Source: JAVSMW01 sp032027005
GTDB taxonomy: Bacteria > Bacillota > Thermincolia > Thermincolales > UBA2595
Length of the DNA: 64,000 nucleotides
Assembly (NCBI GenBank): GCA_032027005.1
Contig: JAVSMW010000004.1
Location: 276,625 to 340,624, forward strand
Reading direction: 5' to 3'
Shown: positions 43,641 through 52,110 of the stretch, piece by piece
Layout: each line of letters begins with the position of its first letter
How positions within the stretch are numbered: the stretch's first letter is position 1
Translations under genes and position numbers: made by a program
Notes under the pieces: generated by a model
Told to the model about the DNA's origin: nothing
Databases searched by the model: none
The model's input: only the letters and a program-made list of their open reading frames with translations

Positions 43641-43868
43641 TGCCGCCCGCTTTTGGCTTCAGTCCCTAAATGCAAGAAAACTGACAGCCAAGGACGTGGG
43701 CAGTTGGGTTTATACTCATATTCTACGGCAAAGGTAACGCTTTTACAAGTGATTCAAGCGGCCATAGATTGCTCATGGCCCACCCGAACCATCGTTAAAT
43801 GCCTTTCCCTCGCCAAGGATTCCTGGAGGCCTAAGTTAACGCCCACCTTCCGACCCAGAGGTGTGAAA

Positions 43869-44675
43869 ATGGCCGCTGGAAGGATAACCCGTCTTTTTTG
43901 TCGAACCTATATCCCTCAACAACTTTCAACACCGGGGGGACATACATTGCCTTATCCTTCAACACTCGAAACACTAATCAGAGCCCACATGGGCGAACAG
44001 GCCTTCTCCATAGAACGCATCCATTTTGTAAAAACAGACAGAATGCACAACCCCAGAAAAGTCATTCCTTATAAATATTTTCCCGGCACCCTGCCGCTCC
44101 TGATTTCTGCTCCACATGCAGTTCGCCATATCAGGCATAAAAAAGTCAAGCCTTCTGACGAATTTACCGGCTCGATGGCATACCTGCTCAATGAAATCAC
44201 GTCCTGACACAGTCTGGCTGTAACTAAACTGTATGGTGGTGATCCCAATTTTGACCACCAGTGTATTTATAAAGATTTCATCACCAAGCTCGCACTGGAA
44301 AACCGCCCAAAGTTGGTGGTGGATCTGCACGGTGCTGCCCGGGAACATGACTTTGCTGTAGATATCGGCACAATGAAGGGGTCCTCTCTGCTCGGTCAAA
44401 ACCACTACCGCGATATCCTGAAAAGCTGCCTGACGAAATATGATGTAACACCGATCTCCGAAAACAAGTATACAGTTTCCGGCAACAAAACCATCACAGC
44501 CCATGTATCAGAAAGCCTGGGCATCCCTGCCCTGCAGCTGGAAATCAATAAGAAATACCGTTCCCCTAACCAAAACCCTACCGATTACTGCCGTGTACTG
44601 GCGGCGTTGGCGGACTTTGTGAGAAAAGTGGGGGGTGGCTCAGAGGCCTTATTTTCCCCACAACAAAACACATAA
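43869..44675 (+). CDS. N-formylglutamate amidohydrolase-like protein with one in-frame UGA
   Basis: A 268-codon gene if the TGA at 44205-44207 is read through. Before it: LLISAPHAVRHIRHKK and EFTGSMAYLLNEITS. After it, in the same frame with no other stop: HSLAVTKLYGGDPNFDH, VVDLHGAAREHDFAVDIGT and LQLEINKKYR, all matching the N-formylglutamate amidohydrolase (zinc hydrolase) family, of normal total length. From memory of homologs the UGA falls at a cysteine position (..TGCHA..). It could encode selenocysteine, given the tRNA-Sec, or be a nonsense mutation. I see no clear SECIS hairpin. AGAGGTG precedes the ATG at 43869. Confidence 0.75.
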
Positions 44676-44756
44676 GAAAAACATAGATGAAATCAGTGTG
44701 GCACCACCTACCATGGCTCCAAAAACCTTAGTTCCTATAGAATATTCACTCCCCAT
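44649..44756 (-). CDS. 35-aa single-helix membrane protein
   Basis: A very short gene with an excellent binding site (AAGGAGGGG, 5 nt before the ATG at 44756). The product begins MGSEYSIGTKVFGAMVGG and continues with a hydrophobic helix (TLISSMFFLCVLLWGK), about 35 residues. Its end overlaps the 3' end of the amidohydrolase gene on the opposite strand by 27 nt. Size and layout recall small subunits of membrane oxidoreductases, but no homology is claimed. Confidence 0.65.
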   Translation of the reverse strand: MGSEYSIGTKVFGAMVGGATLISSMFFLCVLLWGK

Positions 44757-45087
44757 GCCATCCCCTCCTTAACTTAGTGCATATTTCTTGTATTTGCAAA
44801 AAAATTTTTAAATCCTTCCGAAAACTCTATCATTTATTTTAACTCTCATTTTGCCGGATACATCCTGTATTATAATATTCGGCCAGATTGCCTTATATCT
44901 CCAATCACACTTCAGGGAATATTTACCTAAAGGTTTTAGGCCGCGGAAATCGAATTAAGATTATGTGAAAAGTTTCCCAAATTTACACGCGCTTTACATA
45001 ACATTCCTTGGATTTTTGTTTCTGCTCCTTGTCCCAGTAAGAACCACTGCTTTTCCTGCTTGAAATCCGCTTTTAGGGGGTAGAAAA
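44757..45087. other. divergent promoter region between the 35-aa gene and a cytochrome gene
   Basis: 331 bp without a gene. Plus strand TTGCCG, 16-nt spacer, TAATAT near 44853-44880 is a possible weak promoter for the cytochrome gene. No clear operator is seen. Confidence 0.35.
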
Positions 45088-46092
45088 ATGAGCAAATTAT
45101 TGTCAAAGTGGGTTGACCTTTCAACAACAGAGGGCAAGCTTAAGTTCTTTATCCTTGCCGGTGGCATTACTCTGTTGGTTATGGCAGCAACGGCCGGAAC
45201 CCTCGCATTTACTAATCAGCCTTCCTTCTGTTCGTCGTGCCACAAGACCATGACACCCGAATATACCACCTGGGCCGTCACGTCTCATGCTAATATCAAA
45301 TGTACCGACTGTCACATAAAACCCGGTCTCATTAACACCCTCGAACATAAAATAATGACTTTAAAAGAACCGGTACTGTATTTTACCGGAACCTGGGAAA
45401 AACCTATTAAGCCCCATGAGACTATTGAAAATGAAACCTGCCAAAGTTGTCACTCCGCCAACAGAAACTTTACTGTTTCAGGCGACCTCATTATCCCCCA
45501 TGAAAGACATGAAAAAGCCGGCATCCTTTGTGTATCATGTCACGCAGGAGTTGCTCACGCTAAAATTTCCGAACGCGGCCTGACAGGTGAGAAGGCACCT
45601 GTTCAGCCGGAAAATTGGACTGTAACCTATGCTAAAACCGTTGCTACACCGGAATTTACCAAACCTGATATGGATAACTGTATCCAGTGCCACCACCAGC
45701 GCAAGGTTTCAATTTCCTGTGAAACCTGCCACAAAAACATTTATACACCCACCAATCATAAAAATAAAACAACATGGCAGGCCAACCACGGTCTGGAAGC
45801 TGAGAAAAACATAAACTCCTGCCAATCCTGCCATAACTATGGTTTTACCGATAAAAAAATCAAGCTGGACAGCCCGGCGGCGGCCTATGCCTGGAGCAAT
45901 AATTTCTGTTCAGGCTGCCACGCCAAAATGCCTCCCGGTCACAATTATACTACCTGGAGAAATGAACACGGCCAGGCAGAAAAACAAAAAGGCTTGCAGA
46001 ATTGTGAAGCCTGCCACCGTCCAAGTGACAAGTATCCGGACCAGGCACCTACCAAGGTCTCTTGTAACAAGTGCCACTATACACCAGAGTGA
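45088..46092 (+). CDS. NapC/NirT-like membrane cytochrome, 10 hemes (plus-strand paralog)
   Basis: A 334-aa protein with one transmembrane helix (FFILAGGITLLVMAATAGTLA) followed by CSSCH-KTMTPEYTTW and nine more CXXCH motifs; the first four form the NapC/NirT quinol dehydrogenase unit. Length, heme spacing and phrases such as SGVAHGNI/AGVAHAKI tie it to the proteins at 21789 and 20476. AGGGGG precedes the ATG. The stop codon TGA lies inside the GTGA that begins the adjacent dispersed repeat. Confidence 0.92.
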   Translation: MSKLLSKWVDLSTTEGKLKFFILAGGITLLVMAATAGTLAFTNQPSFCSSCHKTMTPEYTTWAVTSHANIKCTDCHIKPGLINTLEHKIMTLKEPVLYFTGTWEKPIKPHETIENETCQSCHSANRNFTVSGDLIIPHERHEKAGILCVSCHAGVAHAKISERGLTGEKAPVQPENWTVTYAKTVATPEFTKPDMDNCIQCHHQRKVSISCETCHKNIYTPTNHKNKTTWQANHGLEAEKNINSCQSCHNYGFTDKKIKLDSPAAAYAWSNNFCSGCHAKMPPGHNYTTWRNEHGQAEKQKGLQNCEACHRPSDKYPDQAPTKVSCNKCHYTPE

Positions 46093-46298
46093 ACTCGTTC
46101 AACTAAAGTTGAACATCGAGACTTCGGTGGGGGAGTCAACCCCCACCGAAGCGGAGTACGGGGAACCACTCCCACTTATAGAAGTGNTCGTTCAACTAAA
46201 GTTGAACATCGAGACTTCGGTGGGGGAGTCAACCCCCACCGAAGCGGAGTACGGGGAACCACTCCCACTTATAGAAGTGGGAGTCTGCGATATGAGAA
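46089..46298 (+). repeat. structured dispersed repeat, family 1, copies D1 and D2 around an N
   Basis: A first copy from GTGA (46089) runs to AAGTG and stops at N (46187). The same sequence then begins again at TCGTTCAACTAAAG and runs to the last hairpin and a degenerate end (GATATGAGAAAA). The identical halves on both sides of the N suggest two contigs ending in the same repeat, so one real copy is more likely than two. Confidence 0.8.
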
Positions 46299-46365
46299 AA
46301 TAATTTCGGGGAGCTGGCCAGTGGTGAATAAAAACCGTTCACCCAAAGCTAACTCCCCTTCCTTT

Positions 46366-47181
46366 TCAATTTGCGGTAACAAGGCTGACCGTTAGAGTCT
46401 TGGCATCCCAGGCCACTCTAAAACCAAAAGCTTCGGCAATGGCTCTTACCGGTATATAAAGACTGCCATTGCGGAGGGCAACCGGCTCATCAAGATCAAT
46501 GTTCACATCATTCACCGTAATCTGCTTCAAACCGACTGCCGCCTTCACTGTGATACTGTCATTGCTCAATATCGCCTGGTGCAAAGCAGCATCCCACGTT
46601 ACACTACAGCCAATACTTTCCGCCAACGACCTGCCGGGCACCATGACCCTGTTATTAATCATATAGGGTTTCGCTTCAACCGATGAAGGAAGTTTATTAC
46701 CGTTTATCATTACAGTAATTGGTTTTTGTTCAAGATCCCAATTTTCGTTGATAATCTCCACCGGGGTGCCGACAGGTGTATTTTTGTAGAGCCAGATAAC
46801 ATCCTCATTGTACATCCTGATACATCCGGCGGAAGCATATTTCCCGATAGATTTGGGGTTATTATTGCCGTGAATACCGTAGGTATTTCCCGGAGTACCA
46901 CGGGCATTGAGGCCGAGCCACCTAACACCCAGCGGATTTTTGGGGCTCCCCCCGGGAATTTTTTCTTTAGTGTAGTAAGGATTAACTAATTTCCTGACAA
47001 CTTTAAAAATCCCCTCAGGGGTAAGATCGACACTCTTTCCTGTAGCCACCGGAAATATCTGCAAAACCTCACCATTCTTGAGATAAGCCAGTTTATTAAC
47101 TTTTTTATTAATTATTATTTTAATCTCAGTCTCTCCAAGTACAGGTCCGGAGGATAAAAATAAAAATATCAATGTCAGCAA
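46366..47181 (-). CDS. L,D-transpeptidase with copper-amine-oxidase-like stalk domain
   Basis: A 271-aa exported protein. The YkuD catalytic domain (about residues 20-150) has the HGNNN...SAGCIRM active-site pattern with catalytic cysteine. A C-terminal Cu_amine_oxidN1-type domain (VPGRSLAESIGCSVTWDA and YIPVRAIAEAFGFRVAWDA) probably binds the wall. It cross-links peptidoglycan outside the membrane. The TTG start at 47181 gives a signal peptide without basic residues and has no good binding site. A non-standard ATC at 47208 behind GGGGG would give a better one; the start is unsure. Confidence 0.87.
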   Translation of the reverse strand: MLTLIFLFLSSGPVLGETEIKIIINKKVNKLAYLKNGEVLQIFPVATGKSVDLTPEGIFKVVRKLVNPYYTKEKIPGGSPKNPLGVRWLGLNARGTPGNTYGIHGNNNPKSIGKYASAGCIRMYNEDVIWLYKNTPVGTPVEIINENWDLEQKPITVMINGNKLPSSVEAKPYMINNRVMVPGRSLAESIGCSVTWDAALHQAILSNDSITVKAAVGLKQITVNDVNIDLDEPVALRNGSLYIPVRAIAEAFGFRVAWDAKTLTVSLVTAN

Positions 47182-47394
47182 TAAAGCACTAAAGCTACGC
47201 GTATAGATAACCCCCTAACAATATTTCCACAATGGAATAATTATTAGGGCAGCCCTTAAAGTAGAACGTTATTCAAATTCTTTTTTTACAGTTAACATTA
47301 ATGGTTTAGCTAATCAACAACCGCGCCGAAAATTTAACAGGAGAATTGAGTGTTAAGTGCCATCTGGGTAAATACTAAACCTGGAGGTGTTTTT

Positions 47395-47604
47395 ATGTTC
47401 TTCTTCGGCATTAATATTTTCAGGGGATTCTTAGGACTGCTCATGTTTCCCCTAGCCATCTGGGCAGGCTGGTGGACATATAAAGATGTTACTGCCCGTG
47501 GCGGACGCTATAACTGGATATGGGCCGGGATATCATTCTCCGTTTTTCCTCTGGGGTTCATCTTTTATTTGATTTACCGGGTATTTACAAAAACCAAGGT
47601 GTGA
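47395..47604 (+). CDS. small membrane protein, hypothetical
   Basis: A 69-aa protein with two predicted helices (FLGLLMFPLAIWAGWW and WAGISFSVFPLGFIFYLIY) and a basic loop (KDVTARGGRYN). GGAGGTG lies 5-8 nt before the ATG at 47395, so the shorter start is chosen. Single gene ended by a bidirectional terminator. Similar two-helix PLDc_N-like or YqaE-sized proteins exist, but no family is certain. Confidence 0.72.
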   Translation: MFFFGINIFRGFLGLLMFPLAIWAGWWTYKDVTARGGRYNWIWAGISFSVFPLGFIFYLIYRVFTKTKV

Positions 47605-47618
47605 GCCACCTTGGTTTT
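47590..47618. terminator. bidirectional rho-independent terminator
   Basis: AAAACCAAGGTG pairs with CACCTTGGTTTT; the stop codon of the small membrane protein lies in the loop region. It serves convergent genes: this one and ubiD. Confidence 0.85.
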
Positions 47619-47623
47619 ACTTA

Positions 47624-49384
47624 TTATTCCGGAAAATACTCCTTCCAGCGATCAGTCACTTTTTTGGTTATATCCTCTCTGGTTATGACTTCACCGGGAT
47701 ATTGGGGTTTCATCCGCGCATCGATGATGACCGGGCCTTCATATTGAATTTTATTATGCCTGACTTTGTAATCTGCATAAATATCCCAGGCCGGGTCAAA
47801 TCTGGTGAATACATGCCAGAGGAACGAGGTTTGGTCATGAATTTTGGCCAGATCATCGACTAAGACCACCAGAGGCCAGCGCTCTAATTGCCTTTTGCAT
47901 TTACCGGCAATTTCAGCGGCCAGGTCTGGTACATCTTTGAAAGACTCCCCGGAAATCATCAGACAACCTCTACAATAAGGCTCAATTTTGAGGATTCCGG
48001 GCAGCTGTCCACCGGTATATTCACTGGCCAGATTCCAGATTGGCTGACCCAGCCCCATCATTATTGCTTTACTGCCCCGGTTAAAAGTCCGCCCGGTATA
48101 ATCCAGAGTATCCATGGAAGTATCATTAAGAATCAGCAGGTCTTCTGCAGGATTAAACCGCATTAACACATTTTCCATGACCTGCTTGAAATTCTTGAGG
48201 TTAACTGCTGCATCTGTCACAATTAAAAACTTGGTCAGGGAAAGCTGGCCTTCCCCTAAAATCCTGAAAGCATGAGCCAGCCCTTCCCGGAAATAACTTT
48301 CTCTGACCACGGCGGCGGCCAGGGAATGGAATCCGGCTTCACCATAGGTCCAGAGAGATTTAACCCCAGGCATAATCATCGGAAACATCGGAGCCAAAAG
48401 ATCCTGCATCCATTCCCCGATAAAATAATCCTCCTGTCTGGGCTTGCCTACCACAGTTGCCGGATAAATAGCATCCCGGCGGTGAAAAACCTGCTTTACA
48501 TCAAAAACCGGGAAGTCATGGATCAGGGAATAATATCCGTAATGATCCCCAAAGGGCCCTTCAGGACTTCGCAGTACTGGTGGAACTTCGCCACAGACAG
48601 CAAATTCAGCCTGAGCGATTAGTCTGTGTGAATGGTCCGGGATCTCCACCAGATCAAGTTTCTCCCCCATTAGAAATGATGCGTAGAGCAGCTCCGGCAC
48701 TGGTTCAGGCAATGCTGTAATAGCTGCAATCACTAAAGCCGGAGGCCCGCCTAAGAAAAGAGAAACAGGTAAAGGCTTATTCATACTTTCGGCTTCGTGG
48801 TAATGAAAGCCGCCGCCTTTATGGATCTGCCAATGCATCCCCGTCTGCTCTTCAGAATAAACCTGGATCCTATACATACCCAGATTGTGTTCTCTGGTCC
48901 GGGGATGTTCTGTATAAACAAGGGGTAAGGTTACAAAAGGTCCGCCATCTTCATGCCAGCTTGTTATAACAGGCAGTTCACGCAGATTGACAACCTGCTG
49001 CCGGCACTCCAGAACCGGTGCTTTCTTAGAGTCCACATTCTTCAGGCCGGCTTTGGCAATCCCCAGCAGCCAGTCCCGCTCAGCCCAGAGGTTTTTTATT
49101 TTGGGCGGCATAAGTTTATCCAGGGCTTTTGTGGCCTGTTTTAAAATCTGTTCGGTTTTTTTGCCCATGGCCATTTCGACACGGCGGGGAGTACCAAACA
49201 GATTCGTGACCACCGGAAACTTGCTGTCCTTGACATTGGTAAACAAAAGGGCCGGGCCCTGCTCATCAATAACCCGGCGGTGAATCTCAGCAAGCTCCAG
49301 GTACGGATCAACTCGGGCATTAACTTCCACGATTTGCTTCTCTTTTTTTAACTGCTCGATAAAGCTTCTCAAATTCGTATGCAT
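47624..49384 (-). CDS. ubiD: UbiD-family decarboxylase
   Basis: A 586-aa prenylated-FMN dependent decarboxylase of aromatic or alpha,beta-unsaturated acids. Conserved UbiD segments include WHEDGGPFVTLPLVYT, MHWQIHKGGGFHYHEAE and the active-site region EGPFGDHYGYYS. Candidates for its role are the menaquinone pathway or aromatic acid breakdown; no ubiX is nearby to decide. ATG start with AGGAGAAG upstream. Single gene, minus strand, with a shared terminator. Confidence 0.9.
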   Translation of the reverse strand: MHTNLRSFIEQLKKEKQIVEVNARVDPYLELAEIHRRVIDEQGPALLFTNVKDSKFPVVTNLFGTPRRVEMAMGKKTEQILKQATKALDKLMPPKIKNLWAERDWLLGIAKAGLKNVDSKKAPVLECRQQVVNLRELPVITSWHEDGGPFVTLPLVYTEHPRTREHNLGMYRIQVYSEEQTGMHWQIHKGGGFHYHEAESMNKPLPVSLFLGGPPALVIAAITALPEPVPELLYASFLMGEKLDLVEIPDHSHRLIAQAEFAVCGEVPPVLRSPEGPFGDHYGYYSLIHDFPVFDVKQVFHRRDAIYPATVVGKPRQEDYFIGEWMQDLLAPMFPMIMPGVKSLWTYGEAGFHSLAAAVVRESYFREGLAHAFRILGEGQLSLTKFLIVTDAAVNLKNFKQVMENVLMRFNPAEDLLILNDTSMDTLDYTGRTFNRGSKAIMMGLGQPIWNLASEYTGGQLPGILKIEPYCRGCLMISGESFKDVPDLAAEIAGKCKRQLERWPLVVLVDDLAKIHDQTSFLWHVFTRFDPAWDIYADYKVRHNKIQYEGPVIIDARMKPQYPGEVITREDITKKVTDRWKEYFPE

Positions 49385-49581
49385 AAGGCCTTCTCCTAAA
49401 CTCTAAGAATAACAAGCCTCCTCAGACTTGGCAAATAATAAATTATTATACAGTGCTATTGTTATCCCTTCAGGGGAAATTTATTTCACGATCTATCCAA
49501 CGAATAATACATTCCTTGTATAGATCAACAGGTTTATTTGTTAGAGAAAACGGAACCGTTGGGACTGTTCAGCAAATAGAT

Positions 49582-50367
49582 TTAGCTGTCTAATTTAGGT
49601 ATCGCTTTTAGTAAAGCTCTGGAATGGGGGTGAACCGGGGCATTCATAAAGCCTTTGGTCTCTGCCGTCTCCACCACCACTCCCCGGTACATTACAACAA
49701 CCCGGTCAGCAAGAGCCGATACAGCCTTAAGGTCGTGGGTAATGAACAGATAGCTCATCCCATATATCTCTTTTAGCTCTCTTAGCAGAGCAATGATTTT
49801 TACCTGGACAGCAATGTCGAGAGATGATAGGGGTTCATCCAGAACAACAAGTTCAGGTTTTAAGGCCAGTGCCCTGGCGATCGCAATCCTTTGTTTCTGT
49901 CCCCCACTACACTGGTGGGGATACCGGATGCCAAATTCTTTGCCAAGCCCTACCCGATTCAAGAGCTTCGCTGTCTCTTCTATGTAATCACCGGCCTGCC
50001 CAAAGTTTTTTAAGGGTTCGGCAATTATCTCCTGTACAGTCATTCGTGGGTTAAGAGACATATTGGGATCCTGAAAAACGGCCTGGACTGTGCGGCGAAA
50101 GGCTTTTGCTCCTTTTCCGGTAAAAGCTTTGACCTCCCGGCCTTTATAAATCACCCTGCCGGCAGTAGGCTCTGTTAACCCGAGAATTATCCTGCCGACG
50201 GTGGTCTTCCCGCTCCCGCTTTCACCGATCAGAGCCACAGTTTCACCCTGTCCCAGATAAAAACTGACATTATCCACGGCTCTTATTAATCGTTGCCGGC
50301 CAAAACCTTCTCTGAAAGTAAAAACCTTGCTTAAATTACTAACTTCAATTAGCCAATCATCTTCCAT
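49582..50367 (-). CDS. peptide ABC transporter ATPase (OppF/DppF-like)
   Basis: A 261-aa ATPase. Walker A GESGSGKTT, signature CSGGQKQRIAIARAL, Walker B LVVLDEPLSSLD, and H-loop LFITHDLKA are present. This short subfamily lacks the long C-terminal OppF extension with cysteines. It is the last gene of a five-gene oligopeptide or nickel-type importer. The start is the ATG at 50367 with GGGGAGTGGGG upstream. Confidence 0.93.
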   Translation of the reverse strand: MEDDWLIEVSNLSKVFTFREGFGRQRLIRAVDNVSFYLGQGETVALIGESGSGKTTVGRIILGLTEPTAGRVIYKGREVKAFTGKGAKAFRRTVQAVFQDPNMSLNPRMTVQEIIAEPLKNFGQAGDYIEETAKLLNRVGLGKEFGIRYPHQCSGGQKQRIAIARALALKPELVVLDEPLSSLDIAVQVKIIALLRELKEIYGMSYLFITHDLKAVSALADRVVVMYRGVVVETAETKGFMNAPVHPHSRALLKAIPKLDS

Positions 50368-50444
50368 CGAGTCCCCACTCCCCTGAAAGTGATTTAAAAA
50401 AACCAAAAATTAGCCGCGGATAAATTTTATTTTATCATTATTTC

Positions 50445-51266
50445 TCAGCTGAAGTTGCCGCGAGTGCGGCACGGGGCTACCCACTGACCACTACAGTAGT
50501 TTTCGAGCAAGCTTTTAGTATATGGCTCAGCCGGACTTTTCAGAACCTGGTTCGTCGCTCCCGTTTCGATGGTCCTGCCATTTCGCATAACCATGACCCG
50601 GTCACTGTAGCGCGAAATGACTCCCAGATCGTGGGCAATTAAGACCATAGCCATCCCGCGGTCTTTTGTTATGTTCTTAATTAAGTTCAGAATCTGGGAT
50701 TGAATAATCACATCCAGAGCAGAGGCAGGCTCATCGGCGATGATTAGGTCCGGTTCACAGGATAAAGTCATGGCCAGAAGGACCCTCTGCAGCATACCCC
50801 CACTTAACTGAAAAGGGCAAAGGCTCAAAACCCGTGCGTAATCTTCAAGCTCCACCATTTCCAGTAACTCGGCAGCCCGCTGGCGGGATTTTTGACGATC
50901 CCAGCCGAGATGCACCGAAATCATTTCTGACAGCTGGCAGCCCACAGTAAGCACCGGATTTAGTGCATTTCCAGCTTCCTGAGGGATAAAGCCAATTCGT
51001 TTGCCGCGGATATGCTTGTATAAGTTCGGTGTCTCAAAAAGGTTTGCTCCGTCAAACCAAACCTCACCACTGTAATGCACCGCTCCAATTTCCCGGCTCA
51101 ATCCCATAATGCTTAGAGCAGTCACACTTTTGCCAGCCCCGGATTCCCCGATAATGCCCAGGGTTTCACCCCGCACAAGTTCAAAGTTTACATTATCGAC
51201 AGCTTTTACCAATCCGTGAGGGGAATTAAAATATGTTTTTAAGTTTTTCACCCTCAGTATTTGCAT
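50445..51266 (-). CDS. peptide ABC transporter ATPase (OppD/DppD-like)
   Basis: A 273-aa ATPase with Walker A GESGAGKSV, signature LSGGMLQRVLLAM, Walker B DLIIADEPASALD and H-loop VLIAHDLGV. The C-terminal oligopeptide-transporter extension is short (PYTKSLLENYC). It starts at an ATG inside the 3' end of the permease gene, 41 nt of overlap, with GAGGT upstream; this implies translational coupling. Confidence 0.92.
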   Translation of the reverse strand: MQILRVKNLKTYFNSPHGLVKAVDNVNFELVRGETLGIIGESGAGKSVTALSIMGLSREIGAVHYSGEVWFDGANLFETPNLYKHIRGKRIGFIPQEAGNALNPVLTVGCQLSEMISVHLGWDRQKSRQRAAELLEMVELEDYARVLSLCPFQLSGGMLQRVLLAMTLSCEPDLIIADEPASALDVIIQSQILNLIKNITKDRGMAMVLIAHDLGVISRYSDRVMVMRNGRTIETGATNQVLKSPAEPYTKSLLENYCSGQWVAPCRTRGNFS

Positions 51267-52110
51267 AATGTACCTCATTAGTCCTGTGTTGTTTGGGGTC
51301 CAGAATATTTGAAAGCCCATCTCCTAAGAGGTTAAAGCCTAAAACCGTAATCATTATAGCCAGTCCCGGGAATACCAAAAGCCAGGGAGCAACAGTGATA
51401 TAGTTTTTTGCATCTGCCAGCATCATCCCCCAACTTGGGTTTGGAGGCCCTATGCCTAAGCCCAAAAAGCTCAGGGCTGATTCATCAATAATAATTGCAC
51501 CAATAGTCATGGCTCCATAGGCGATCACAGGTGAAAAACAGTTTGGCAGGATGTGCCTGAGCACTATTTTCAGCGGACCGGTACCCGCAACACGGGCAGC
51601 TTCTACAAAAGTGCGGTTTTTTACAGAGAGGGCCTGTCCCCGCACCAACCTGGCAAATTGCGGCCAGCGAATGAGCACTAATATGCCAACTAGGTTTATT
51701 GTCCCGGGGCCGGTAAAGGCCATTACTATCATGGCCAGGATCAAAGGCGGAAAAGACATCAGAATATCAGCGGTCCGCATGATCAAGCCATCTGTGACCC
51801 CGCCGAAATAAGCCGCAGCAGCCCCCAGAGCGGTTCCCAGGAGGGCAACGAGCAGCAAGACCCCGGCCCCTACCGCCAATGAAATCCTGGAGCCGTAAAG
51901 AATCCTGGATAGAAGGTCACGGCCCAGGGTGTCTGTGCCAAAAAGCCATTCCTCTCCTGGCGGCGTAAGCGATGCCCCCAGATTCTGAGCTAAAGGGTCC
52001 TGTAAAGGCAGGAAAAAAGTTGAGACGCATAAAAAAACCATCACACTTATCATCAATCCTCCGATAAGCAGTGGTATATTGACCCGGCTATAAGTTTTGT
52101 CCGGTAACAT
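51226..52110 (-). CDS. peptide ABC transporter permease (OppC/DppC-like)
   Basis: A 294-aa membrane protein with about six helices. The EAA-type loop (EAARVAGTGPLKIVLRHILPNC, split here by the loop) marks the ATPase contact. The C-terminal tail is longer than usual (EVHYANTEGEKLKNIF) and overlaps the next gene. The ATG at 52110 has AGGGA upstream and overlaps the oppB end by 23 nt. Confidence 0.92.
   Translation of the reverse strand: MLPDKTYSRVNIPLLIGGLMISVMVFLCVSTFFLPLQDPLAQNLGASLTPPGEEWLFGTDTLGRDLLSRILYGSRISLAVGAGVLLLVALLGTALGAAAAYFGGVTDGLIMRTADILMSFPPLILAMIVMAFTGPGTINLVGILVLIRWPQFARLVRGQALSVKNRTFVEAARVAGTGPLKIVLRHILPNCFSPVIAYGAMTIGAIIIDESALSFLGLGIGPPNPSWGMMLADAKNYITVAPWLLVFPGLAIMITVLGFNLLGDGLSNILDPKQHRTNEVHYANTEGEKLKNIF

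Noticed and set aside
43653..43868. Longer N-terminus for the amidohydrolase
   Set aside because: The sequence before 43869 does not resemble the family, and the ATG at 43869 has its own AGAGGTG site.
46089..46298. CRISPR or true tandem duplication of repeats
   Set aside because: Only two units, identical and joined at an N; most simply one repeat with a contig join.
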